A stretch of 14,830 nucleotides of DNA from UBA3210 sp963623095 (GCA_963623095.1 CAVFKD010000031.1:1-14830), one strand, 5' to 3'. Numbered from the stretch's first letter, positions 1 through 7,082 are shown. Made by a program: numbers and translations. The notes: a model not told the origin generated them from the sequence alone.

Positions 1-21
1 ATATTGTTAATTATAAAATTG

Positions 22-50
22 TTGTAAGCAATAATATTTTATTTTATATT
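22..50 (+). promoter_or_regulatory. Predicted sigma-A promoter of the 101-aa gene
   Basis: A -35 element TTGTAA (22-27) and a -10 element TATATT (45-50) are separated by exactly 17 bases. They lie about 40 bases upstream of the small ORF. Both are near-consensus, but in DNA this AT-rich such matches occur by chance fairly often. Confidence 0.45.
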
Positions 51-90
51 ATTTTAAAATGTTTAAGCATGCGTAAAGGAGAGATATATT

Positions 91-396
91 ATGAAGGAAA
101 GTAAAAAAGATATAAGAGATATTATTGAATATGATCGTGATGAAGATGAAATCATTCAAAGAAGTTATTTAGAATTAGAAACTTTATTAATGAATATTTT
201 AGGATCACAAGAAGTTGTAGTTATCAATGATGATTTAAATAGAAAATATGAAGGAACAGAATCTATTATCTGTTTAAAGAAAAAATCATGGTTATCAAAA
301 AGAGTTAATAATATTTATATAGAAGATAATAAAATAATTATTCATATTGATAATGATAAATACATTGATATAGATGATGAATTTAAAGCAAATTAA
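91..396 (+). CDS. Small acidic hypothetical protein (101 aa)
   Basis: I do not recognise this protein. It is 101 residues, strongly charged, rich in Asp/Glu, Lys and Ile, and has no signal peptide or membrane segment, so it is probably a soluble cytoplasmic protein. The N-terminal third (about residues 1-40) looks helical and acidic. The C-terminal half alternates Ile with charged residues (for example NNIYIEDNKIIIHIDNDKY), as expected for beta strands. The ATG is well supported by the Shine-Dalgarno AAAGGAGAG (75-83), seven bases upstream, and by a promoter at 22-50. Codon use matches the neighbours. I see no clear intrinsic terminator before the tRNA promoter at 469. It is probably a real gene of unknown role. 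Confidence 0.7.
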   Translation: MKESKKDIRDIIEYDRDEDEIIQRSYLELETLLMNILGSQEVVVINDDLNRKYEGTESIICLKKKSWLSKRVNNIYIEDNKIIIHIDNDKYIDIDDEFKAN

Positions 397-468
397 AGGG
401 AATAATTTTATCTAAAAAATAGAAAATTTAACAAAATCAAAAAAAGTTTCAAAAAATGAAAAAAATAC

Positions 469-497
469 TTGCAATGGTATTATGGATATTATATCAT
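469..497 (+). promoter_or_regulatory. Predicted promoter of tRNA-Ile
   Basis: TTGCAA (469-474) and TATCAT (492-497) are spaced by 17 bases. The expected start lies just upstream of the mature tRNA 5' end at 510. Confidence 0.5.
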
Positions 498-509
498 ATT
501 AAAGCAATC

Positions 510-586
510 GGGCCTGTAGCTCAGTTGGTTAGAGCGTTGCACTGATAATGCAAAGGTCGAAAGTTCAAATCTTTTCAGGCCCACCA
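510..586 (+). tRNA. tRNA-Ile (anticodon GAT)
   Basis: A complete cloverleaf. Acceptor arm GGGCCTG (510-516) pairs with CAGGCCC (576-582), and the D-arm begins GCTC. The anticodon stem is TTGCA/TGCAA (537-541 and 549-553) with loop CTGATAA, giving anticodon GAT at 544-546, which reads ATC and ATT. The T-arm is GAAAG/CTTTT (559-563 and 571-575) with loop TTCAAAT and one G-U closing pair. Discriminator A583 is followed by an encoded CCA (584-586). It has its own promoter and is separated from the next tRNA by a terminator, so the two are probably not co-transcribed. Confidence 0.97.
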
Positions 587-635
587 TTGTAACAACATCA
601 ATTCATTTATGAATTGTTTATATAGATTAAAGAAG

Positions 636-659
636 TCACCTTTGGGTGATATTTTTTTT
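636..659 (+). terminator. Intrinsic terminator after tRNA-Ile
   Basis: A 5-bp stem TCACC/GGTGA (636-640 and 645-649) with a 4-base loop is followed by a run of eight T (652-659). It ends the tRNA-Ile transcript ahead of the tRNA-Val promoter. Confidence 0.7.
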
Positions 660-671
660 ACCAAAATGAGA

Positions 672-700
672 TTTATTTTATAACTAAATTTCTTTATAAT
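672..700 (+). promoter_or_regulatory. Predicted promoter of tRNA-Val
   Basis: A perfect TATAAT (695-700) lies nine bases before the mature tRNA-Val 5' end. A weak -35 TTTATT (672-677) sits 17 bases further up. The position makes this the natural start, though the leader would be very short. Confidence 0.45.
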
Positions 701-709
701 ATATTTACT

Positions 710-785
710 GATAACTTAGCTCAGCAGGGAGAGCACTTCCTTCACACGGAAGAGGTCAAGGGTTCGAACCCCTTAGTTATCACCA
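710..785 (+). tRNA. tRNA-Val (anticodon CAC)
   Basis: A complete cloverleaf. Acceptor arm GATAACT (710-716) pairs with AGTTATC (775-781). The D-arm is GCTC/GAGC. The anticodon stem is CTTCC/GGAAG (736-740 and 748-752) with loop TTCACAC, giving anticodon CAC at 743-745, which reads GTG. The T-arm is AAGGG/CCCTT with loop TTCGAAC. Discriminator A782 is followed by an encoded CCA (783-785). A CAC isoacceptor is notable because GTG is rare in the genes of this window; a TAC tRNA elsewhere presumably carries most valine decoding. Confidence 0.96.
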
Positions 786-787
786 TT

Positions 788-813
788 AGTTGATAGGGAT
801 ATCAACTTTTTTT
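788..813 (+). terminator. Intrinsic terminator after tRNA-Val
   Basis: A perfect 8-bp stem AGTTGATA/TATCAACT (788-795 and 800-807) with tetraloop GGGA is followed by a T-rich tract at 808-813. It directly follows the CCA end of tRNA-Val. Confidence 0.85.
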
Positions 814-929
814 CTTATCTGGAATTATTTAAAAAAAAGTTAATTTTATGAAGAAGTTATTGGATGAATAATTTTTAAATAATTGATAAATAGATATAAA
901 TCTTTTAAACTTATACAAGTGAGAAAATT

Positions 930-3701
930 ATGGAAAATATCTTAAATAAATTAAAAACAAACGAAAAATTGATATACCATTTAACAAATATTGCCTACAT
1001 GATCATTACAATGGGCATTACTTTTTTAATTTATTATTTATTATTTTCTTTAAATGGCTTTTATCCTTTTAAAAAAGATGGATCAACTATATTGATGATT
1101 GATGCCCAAGGACAATATATTTCTTATTTAAGATATTATCGAGAATTATTGTTAAACCATGGCTCAATGTCTTATACCACTTCTAAAGTTTTAGGTGGAG
1201 ATTTTATTTCCATCTTCAGTTATTATTTAGCTTCACCTTTTAATTTATTTTTGGTATTTATTAATCAAGAAGAGATACCTGCGTTTATCTTAATTACTTC
1301 GATAATTAAAATGGTACTTGCTTCTTTATTTGAATATTTATATTTATTTAATAGAATCAAGAAACCTTCATTTAAGATTCTTTTTACAAGCATTGCTTAT
1401 TCTTTATTATCATATAGTTTTGTTTATCTATCTAATTTTATGTGGCTGGATGGAGCGATGATTCTTCCATTAGTCGCATTAGGAATCGATAAATTAGATG
1501 AAGGAAATAAGAATATTATTTATCCTTTAGCTTTAGGCTATAGCCTTATTACATCTTGGTATATAGGTGCGATGATTTGTATATTCTCAGTTTTATATTT
1601 CTTAGTTGTTTATTTTAAAAAAGATAAAGAAGATAGAAACAAGAAGAATTTAATTAAATTTGTTTTATATTCCTTATGTGGAGGTATGATTTCTTCTTTT
1701 ATCTGGCTAGGAGCTTTTAGCCAATTTAACGGCACCAAGGTTCAATCTAATTTTTCTAGTTTTCAATTTTATAATTTAGGGACTTTATTACAGGCTTTTA
1801 TGCCTGATAATTATAAACTATCTTATATCACTCAAAATGAAGGATATATTATAGGATTTACTTCTTTACCTGTATTAATATTTACAATTCAATATTTCTT
1901 TAATAAAGGATATTCATTAAAGCAAAGATTATTAAATCTTATATTATTAGGATTTTATTTAATAATGAGTATGAATAGTTTTACAAATACATTATTACAT
2001 TTTGGATCTGTTCCTACTTGGTTTCCTACTAGATATTCATTTATATTTTCTTTTATTTTATGCTCACTTAGTTTTGATCATTTTGATAAATTAGAAAAAC
2101 AAAGATTATTAGGTTTTGGTCTATCTATAATTGTAATTATTTTATATGTTATATTATTGATATTTGTTCCTAATAATAATGGTGATACATATTCTTTTTC
2201 TTATCAAACAATTATTATAGGTAGTCTTACAATATTAATATCATTTATTGTTATGTTACTATCTTATATCAATAGAATTAATAAAAAAGAATATATTTAT
2301 AATACCCTTAAATTAGCGATAATACCTTTAAGTATTTATTCTTGTTATTTAGGTGATAATCAAATAATAAAAGAGAATATGAAGAGCAATTATTATCAAC
2401 TTCAAGAAACATATTTAAATGATTGCTCATACCAAAATAGCGTTGATATTTTAAAAAAGTATGATGGGAATAATAACTATCGAATGGAAATGACATTTAA
2501 TCGTTTAGGTAACTTTAATGGTGCGAATAATAATCCAATGTTTTATTCTTATGCAGGATTATCACATTATTCTTCTTCAGAAAAACTCGCGGTTAAAAAC
2601 TTCTTCAAGAAAATGGGATATCGATACGATGGCTTTTGTGAAGCGTTTGATTATGGATCAACTGCCTCAATGTCTTCTTTTTTAGGAATAAAATATTTAA
2701 TCGATAATTCTAATGATTATGATGCATATCAACCTTATTATTTCTTTAATTCTTCTTTTGATAAATTAGATTTAAAATCAGATATATCACATATAAATTA
2801 TTATCAAAATAAGACAGTTTTACCATTAGGTTTTTGCGTTAATAAATCATCTAACGAAAATGTCATTGAAGATTATAAACTCGACAATGATAAAATTTAT
2901 GTATTAGATCATTTTGAATATCAAAACCAAATCTATAAACAAATGATTGGTGAAACTTATCAAGATATTTTTAAATCTTTAGATTATAATGTTGGTTTAT
3001 CAAGTTCTATATCTTTAGTAAGTGAAGATGAAGAATTACATACATATTATTATTCTGGAACTAAGGGAAGTTATATAACTTATAGTTTTAATAATCCTAA
3101 TATTCCAACAAAAGATTATAATTTATATTTCTGTTTAAAAGATCTTAATTCTTCATTTGATACATATATTGATGGGGTAAAACTTGAATTAGGTGGAGGA
3201 CAACATAATGGCATCCATGGTGTTAAAAATTCCAAATTCATTCATACAATTAAATTAGTCGCAAAAAAAGATTTCGTATATGAAATGATAAGACCAGAAA
3301 TATATTATGAAGATTTAAATTTATTAACTACATATACATCGATATTAAAATCTGAAGGCATTAATGATTTAAAGAATATATCAACTTCTTCTAAATATGG
3401 TTATGAAGGAAGTTTTACTTTAAATAGTGATTCAAAAGAATTGTTATTTACTTTACCTTATGATTCTAATTTTAAAATCTACATCGATGGTAAAAAGGTT
3501 AATACTTATGTTCGATATAATATCTTTATCGCAGCATCATTAGATAATGTATCTAAAGGTGAACATCAAATAAAAATAGAATATAAAGAAAAAGGTGTAA
3601 CAATTGGAAGTATTATTTCTTTAGGAGGAATATTATTCTTAACCTACGAAGTTATTAAAGATAAGCAAAAAGCTAGTACTATCTTATTGACATCAAACTA
3701 A
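930..3701 (+). CDS. yfhO: YfhO-family membrane glycosyltransferase-like protein (923 aa)
   Basis: This is a large integral membrane protein of the YfhO family (multi-TM, GT-C-like). The N-terminal half, to about residue 460, holds roughly a dozen membrane helices. The characteristic early extracytoplasmic stretch (around IDAQGQYISYLRYYRELL, then LGGDFISIFSYYLASPFN) is present. Residues of about 470-885 form a soluble, presumably extracellular region, and a last helix lies near residues 890-912. In Bacillus subtilis and Listeria, YfhO works with CsbB and GtcA to add sugars to lipoteichoic acid. Here a CsbB-like gene converges on it, which supports the same pathway. The length is in the family's usual range and the frame is intact. 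The start has a modest ribosome site (GTGAG). Only a weak upstream promoter (TTGGAT near 860) is visible. The acceptor polymer and the sugar are unknown. Confidence 0.9.
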   Translation: MENILNKLKTNEKLIYHLTNIAYMIITMGITFLIYYLLFSLNGFYPFKKDGSTILMIDAQGQYISYLRYYRELLLNHGSMSYTTSKVLGGDFISIFSYYLASPFNLFLVFINQEEIPAFILITSIIKMVLASLFEYLYLFNRIKKPSFKILFTSIAYSLLSYSFVYLSNFMWLDGAMILPLVALGIDKLDEGNKNIIYPLALGYSLITSWYIGAMICIFSVLYFLVVYFKKDKEDRNKKNLIKFVLYSLCGGMISSFIWLGAFSQFNGTKVQSNFSSFQFYNLGTLLQAFMPDNYKLSYITQNEGYIIGFTSLPVLIFTIQYFFNKGYSLKQRLLNLILLGFYLIMSMNSFTNTLLHFGSVPTWFPTRYSFIFSFILCSLSFDHFDKLEKQRLLGFGLSIIVIILYVILLIFVPNNNGDTYSFSYQTIIIGSLTILISFIVMLLSYINRINKKEYIYNTLKLAIIPLSIYSCYLGDNQIIKENMKSNYYQLQETYLNDCSYQNSVDILKKYDGNNNYRMEMTFNRLGNFNGANNNPMFYSYAGLSHYSSSEKLAVKNFFKKMGYRYDGFCEAFDYGSTASMSSFLGIKYLIDNSNDYDAYQPYYFFNSSFDKLDLKSDISHINYYQNKTVLPLGFCVNKSSNENVIEDYKLDNDKIYVLDHFEYQNQIYKQMIGETYQDIFKSLDYNVGLSSSISLVSEDEELHTYYYSGTKGSYITYSFNNPNIPTKDYNLYFCLKDLNSSFDTYIDGVKLELGGGQHNGIHGVKNSKFIHTIKLVAKKDFVYEMIRPEIYYEDLNLLTTYTSILKSEGINDLKNISTSSKYGYEGSFTLNSDSKELLFTLPYDSNFKIYIDGKKVNTYVRYNIFIAASLDNVSKGEHQIKIEYKEKGVTIGSIISLGGILFLTYEVIKDKQKASTILLTSN

Positions 3702-3733
3702 AAGGAGCGATTAATGCGCTCCTTTTATTTGAT
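3692..3733. terminator. Bidirectional terminator shared by yfhO and the glycosyltransferase gene
   Basis: The core stem AAAAGGAGCG/CGCTCCTTTT (3700-3709 and 3717-3726) has a 7-base loop. It extends outward through T-A and ATCAAA/TTTGAT (3692-3697 and 3728-3733) with one bulged C (3698), giving about 17 pairs. A flanks the left arm and T the right arm, so it works in both directions. Both convergent stop codons (3699-3701 plus, 3725-3727 minus) lie inside the stem. Confidence 0.85.
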
Positions 3734-4678
3734 ATATTCATCGACTATGTAGCAAGGACGATCAAGTGATTCTTTATTGATTCTTGCTAGATACATTCCA
3801 TTAATTCCAATGAATATGCATGCAATGCCTAAAGCAAGGAAGATAGAGAAAATAATCATTAATGCGAGGAATAATAAAGTTCCACCTGCATAAAAGTGAA
3901 CATTTTCATTGACGATAAATAAGACAATTGATGCGATTAATAAAATGAAATTAATAAAGCAACTAACAATACCGAATTTGAAAGAGAATTTTAATGGTTC
4001 AACGCTGCTGGAAGCAATAAAATCTTCTGCGAGATTGAACATTGATTTATAGTTGTATTTTGTTTCTCCTTTAGGACGTGGAGCTCTTACAAAGTCAACT
4101 GTTGTTGTTTTATGTCCTACATAAGGGACTTCGACTCTAAAGATACGATTCTTTTCATTTAAAGCATTTATTTCATCGACAACTTTACGATCGATAAGAC
4201 GATAATTACCTACATTGTTTGGTACTTTGATTTTTCCAGATAATTTATAAATAATTTTATAAAATGATTCTGCAGTAAATCTTTTTAAGAATGAATCACT
4301 AGATCTATCAACGCGGTGAGCGTTAACAACTAAATATCCTTCTTCATATTTTTTTAATAAATCAAAGATTAATTCTGGTGGATCTTGGAAGTCACAATCC
4401 ATGACAATCACTAAATCACCAGTCGCATATTTAACTCCCGCGGCAACCGCAGGTTCTTGACCGAAATTTCTAGAAAAAGAAACAATATGAATATTATCTT
4501 GTTTAGCTTTATATTCTTTTAATAATTCTAAAGTTTTATCTTTAGAACCATCATTAACTAAAACATATTCACAATTGTAATTATTTATTTTAGAAAATAT
4601 ATCATTCATTTTTTCGAAGAATAATGGAATCATTTCTTCTTCATTATACATTGGTACGACAACACTTAAAGTTTTCAT
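3725..4678 (-). CDS. CsbB/GtrB-like polyprenyl-phosphate glycosyltransferase (GT2, 317 aa)
   Basis: A family 2 glycosyltransferase of the DPM1/GtrB/CsbB type, which moves a sugar from a nucleotide donor to undecaprenyl phosphate on the inner membrane face. Residues 1-215 are the GT-A domain: opening SVVVPMYNEE, NDGSKD at 42-47, the metal-binding DxD as D94/D96 in MDCDFQDPPE, and the family's late RPKGETKY motif. Two C-terminal membrane helices follow (about 229-252 and 263-288), then a short basic/acidic tail. This is the usual length and layout. Start: GAGGTGAG lies immediately upstream (plus-strand 4681-4688), and a promoter of its own is at 4703-4732. The convergent yfhO is its likely partner. 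Glucose, GlcNAc or galactose donors are all possible; the sequence alone does not decide. Confidence 0.9.
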   Translation of the reverse strand: MKTLSVVVPMYNEEEMIPLFFEKMNDIFSKINNYNCEYVLVNDGSKDKTLELLKEYKAKQDNIHIVSFSRNFGQEPAVAAGVKYATGDLVIVMDCDFQDPPELIFDLLKKYEEGYLVVNAHRVDRSSDSFLKRFTAESFYKIIYKLSGKIKVPNNVGNYRLIDRKVVDEINALNEKNRIFRVEVPYVGHKTTTVDFVRAPRPKGETKYNYKSMFNLAEDFIASSSVEPLKFSFKFGIVSCFINFILLIASIVLFIVNENVHFYAGGTLLFLALMIIFSIFLALGIACIFIGINGMYLARINKESLDRPCYIVDEYIK

Positions 4679-4702
4679 AACTCACCTCGAATAACTTTTA
4701 TA

Positions 4703-4732
4703 ATTATACATTATTAAAATATGCAATGTAAA
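4703..4732 (-). promoter_or_regulatory. Predicted promoter of the GT2 gene
   Basis: On the minus strand, TTTACA (plus 4727-4732) and a perfect TATAAT (plus 4703-4708) are spaced by 18 bases, just upstream of the SD and ATG. The GT2 gene can therefore be expressed independently of the upstream membrane-protein gene, although read-through is also possible because no terminator separates them. Confidence 0.6.
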
Positions 4733-4748
4733 TGTAATATTTAATTGC

Positions 4749-5510
4749 TTAATTTTCTTTACTATCTAATCCTTGGTGATAGATATTATATGAGAAAATA
4801 AATAAGATTAAATTAATAACATAAGTTGGCCAAACTATCATAGAGAAAATATTGTTGCTAACAGTATTTGTTAATATAGTTCTTAAACCAATACATCCAT
4901 CAGATATTAACGCAAATAAAATACTAAATAACATATAAAGATAGTATTTATCTTTTGTTTTAATATATTTAAAAATAGTTAGAATCAAATTAGAAATTAA
5001 TAATCCAAAGCATAAAGAAGCAATTACACCTGAGACATTATTTAAAGATGGAATAAAGAAAGAAATCGCTAAAAATAACATTAATGAAATCGCATGAATA
5101 ATTAATTCTTTTACATCCTTCAATAATATGACGCATAACAATAGATATGATCCTAAAAATAAAGACATGTTGATAATAGAATTATTATCATCTATAAAAA
5201 TAAATATATTCGCGATTAAACCAATTAAGATATATATAACCATTAAGTTTTTAATATCTAATAGCTTATGCTTATCATCAATAATATGACTAATGAAATA
5301 GGCTATAATCCATAAAAATGGTAAACCAATTACAAATAAGCGACATATTTTAACCATTGGATAATATAAATGAGCGTATTTAACTAAATCAGAACAATCG
5401 ACCATTGTCTTTATTTGGAAAACAAACATAATAACTAATATTATTACTTCTAATAAAACAAAGATATAATCGAATACATTAAGAGATTTTAACTTCTTTA
5501 AAAAATTCAT
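4749..5510 (-). CDS. Integral membrane protein, about 8 TM, possibly YhhN/TMEM86-like (253 aa)
   Basis: An intact 253-residue polytopic membrane protein. Hydrophobic helices lie at about 14-32, 56-74, 85-107, 113-131, 135-153, 158-180, 188-206 and 222-243, with a hydrophilic C-terminal tail (HQGLDSKEN). I do not firmly recognise it. The late segment with LFALISD, and then VWPTYVINLILF, resembles the last two helices of the YhhN/TMEM86 family (lysoplasmalogenase-like, typically 8 TM and 200-230 aa). An Asp-Asp near the end of helix 3 could match that family's other conserved acidic site. The resemblance is weak, so treat the function as unknown. The start has a strong ribosome site (AGGTGGTG). 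It sits 70 bases upstream of the GT2 gene in the same direction. Its promoter overlaps a cre site, suggesting carbon catabolite control. Confidence 0.75.
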   Translation of the reverse strand: MNFLKKLKSLNVFDYIFVLLEVIILVIMFVFQIKTMVDCSDLVKYAHLYYPMVKICRLFVIGLPFLWIIAYFISHIIDDKHKLLDIKNLMVIYILIGLIANIFIFIDDNNSIINMSLFLGSYLLLCVILLKDVKELIIHAISLMLFLAISFFIPSLNNVSGVIASLCFGLLISNLILTIFKYIKTKDKYYLYMLFSILFALISDGCIGLRTILTNTVSNNIFSMIVWPTYVINLILFIFSYNIYHQGLDSKEN

Positions 5511-5531
5511 AGGTTCACCACCTTTTTTATT

Positions 5532-5560
5532 ATTTTAAACTAATCATTACTTTTTGTAAA
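5532..5560 (-). promoter_or_regulatory. Predicted promoter of the 253-aa membrane protein
   Basis: On the minus strand, TTTACA (plus 5555-5560) and TAAAAT (plus 5532-5537) are separated by exactly 17 bases, followed by the AGGTGG ribosome site and ATG. The -35 lies inside a cre-like operator. Confidence 0.65.
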
Positions 5561-5568
5561 CGCTTTCT
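5555..5568. promoter_or_regulatory. Candidate cre site (CcpA operator)
   Basis: TGTAAACGCTTTCT matches the published cre consensus TGNAANCGNWNNCW at every defined position. It covers the -35 box of the minus-strand promoter, a placement expected to block transcription when CcpA is active. It also lies upstream of the MATE gene, about 25 bases before that gene's candidate -10, so it could affect both divergent genes. No CcpA gene is visible in the window. Confidence 0.6.
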
Positions 5569-5592
5569 AGAATCTGAATTAATACACAGTAT

Positions 5593-5598
5593 TATAAT
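5593..5598 (+). promoter_or_regulatory. Candidate -10 box of the MATE gene
   Basis: TATAAT sits 24 bases before the MATE start codon. I find no good -35 at 16-18 bases upstream (GAATCT or similar), so the promoter is either weak or depends on a regulator. Confidence 0.35.
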
Positions 5599-5622
5599 AA
5601 CAAACGGAAAAGAGGATTTTTC

Positions 5623-7008
5623 ATGAATACAAAAGATATGACTCAGGGTAAACCATTTATAGTTTTATTACTATTTGCATTACCAATGGTATTATCAGTA
5701 ACATTACAACAACTTTATAATCTCGCGGATAATTTTATCGCTGGACATTTTATTTCTTCGATTGATTCATTTAATGCGGTCGGTATTGTTTATCCTCTTA
5801 CGGTTGTATTTTTAGATATCGCAGTTGGATTTGGTGTCGGATGTGGAGTAGTTTCTGCAAGATATTTTGGTGGAAAAGATTATTTATCTTTAAAGAAAAC
5901 CGCGCATGTTGGTTTAATTGGTACTCTTGTATTAGGACTAATAACCACGATTATTGGTCTAGGAATTATTTATCCTTTATTACATGGAATGATTGATACT
6001 TCAACTGATATGGGATGTTTTAATGAAGCATTATCATATATGCTTATTTACATTGGAGGAGTTATATTCTTATTTATTTATAACTATGCAATGTATATGT
6101 TCCAATCATTTGGTAATTCTAAAACACCTTTATATTTCTTAATTTTCTCAACATTATTAAACGTTGGATTAGATTTATTATTTGTTATGCCAATAAAACT
6201 TGGAAGTGCAGGATTAGCTTTAGGAACTGTTATTTCTGAAGCCATCGCAGCGATTTTATCTTTAGTTGTATTATTTAAAAGCATTAATAAAATGGAACAA
6301 GAAAAAATCAAAGGATTTGATAAACCTATTTTTAAACAAATTGTCGGTGTTGCTATACCTTCTATTTTACAAGGATTATTTATTTCTGTCGGAGGAGTAT
6401 TAATTACTACTATCTTAACTTCGATTGGAGGTAATTATGTTGCAGGAGGATATTCTGCCGCGTATAAGATTTGTTATATCGCGATAAATATATTTACTGT
6501 ATTATGCAATGCGGAATGCAATTATGTTTCTCAAAATGTTGGCGCGGGTAAATTTGATCGAATTAAAAAAGGATATTATGCAACACTTATAATAAGTGCG
6601 ATATTTGGAGTTATTGCAACGGTTATAATATTACCATTTAAAGAATTCTGGGTTAGAATTTTCTTAAGTAGTGATGAAAGTAGCGATGTATCGATGATTG
6701 TTTCTTCTGGTGAATTATTTATCACATGCGTTGTTCCTTTCTTTATATTGATGGTTATTAAAATTCCTCTTGATGGAATATTAAAAGGCGCGACTGATAT
6801 GCTTGGATTTACTTTAGGTACTTCAGTAGATTTAGTTGTTAGAGTATTAGGAGCATTAATTCTTGGAAACATCTTTGGATATGAAGGAATATTCTTTGCT
6901 TGGCCAATAGGATGGGCGGTAGGAATGATTATTTCAATCATTATGTATTTTTCAAATAGATGGAAAAGAAAGTGCGGATATCAAGAAATTACCACCGAAA
7001 ATAATTAA
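5623..7008 (+). CDS. MATE-family efflux transporter (461 aa)
   Basis: A multidrug and toxic-compound extrusion family protein with about 12 membrane helices in two homologous halves (roughly residues 15-220 and 235-445). It has the typical opening GKPFIVLLLFALPMVLS followed by QQLYNLADNFIAG, and a matching second half beginning near FKQIVGVAIPSILQG. The length is standard for the family. Such transporters export cationic drugs or metabolites using Na+ or H+. The subtype resembles the NorM/DinF-like MATE proteins common in Bacillota, and the substrate cannot be told from sequence. The start has AGAGG seven bases upstream. The gene is divergent from the 253-aa membrane protein across the cre region and ends in a strong hairpin. 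Codon use: of 28 Ala codons, 11 are GCG and 11 GCA, unusual in such AT-rich DNA. Confidence 0.92.
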   Translation: MNTKDMTQGKPFIVLLLFALPMVLSVTLQQLYNLADNFIAGHFISSIDSFNAVGIVYPLTVVFLDIAVGFGVGCGVVSARYFGGKDYLSLKKTAHVGLIGTLVLGLITTIIGLGIIYPLLHGMIDTSTDMGCFNEALSYMLIYIGGVIFLFIYNYAMYMFQSFGNSKTPLYFLIFSTLLNVGLDLLFVMPIKLGSAGLALGTVISEAIAAILSLVVLFKSINKMEQEKIKGFDKPIFKQIVGVAIPSILQGLFISVGGVLITTILTSIGGNYVAGGYSAAYKICYIAINIFTVLCNAECNYVSQNVGAGKFDRIKKGYYATLIISAIFGVIATVIILPFKEFWVRIFLSSDESSDVSMIVSSGELFITCVVPFFILMVIKIPLDGILKGATDMLGFTLGTSVDLVVRVLGALILGNIFGYEGIFFAWPIGWAVGMIISIIMYFSNRWKRKCGYQEITTENN

Positions 7009-7031
7009 TTTACATATTTAGTAAATACCCT

Positions 7032-7082
7032 ATACACCTTGAATTTTATATCTTTAAGATATAGAATAGAGGTGTATTTTTT
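7032..7082 (+). terminator. Terminator hairpin after the MATE gene, overlapping a promoter
   Basis: The outer stem ATACACCT/AGGTGTAT (7032-7039 and 7070-7077) is followed, after a small internal loop, by the inner stem ATTTTATATC/GATATAGAAT (7043-7052 and 7058-7067, one G-U pair) with loop TTTAA. T77-T82 (7077-7082) form the tail. The long two-part stem ends MATE transcription. Confidence 0.75.
7039..7067 (+). promoter_or_regulatory. Predicted promoter of the lipoprotein pair, inside the terminator hairpin
   Basis: TTGAAT (7039-7044) and TAGAAT (7062-7067) are spaced by exactly 17 bases. Initiation would be near 7074, about 30 bases before the lipoprotein start codon. No other room exists for a promoter between the hairpin and the gene. 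Confidence 0.45.

Noticed and set aside
814..929. Possible regulatory leader or riboswitch before yfhO
   Set aside because: The stretch is plain AT-rich DNA with only a weak promoter-like TTGGAT near 860 and no conserved-looking structure.
2308..2496. 62-residue minus-strand frame inside yfhO
   Set aside because: It is antisense to an intact family member, without ribosome site or recognisable domain.
6576..6941. 121-residue open frame on the minus strand
   Set aside because: It lies wholly opposite the MATE gene, has a low-complexity Ile/Thr/Pro-rich product, no ribosome site, and the plus strand is clearly coding.
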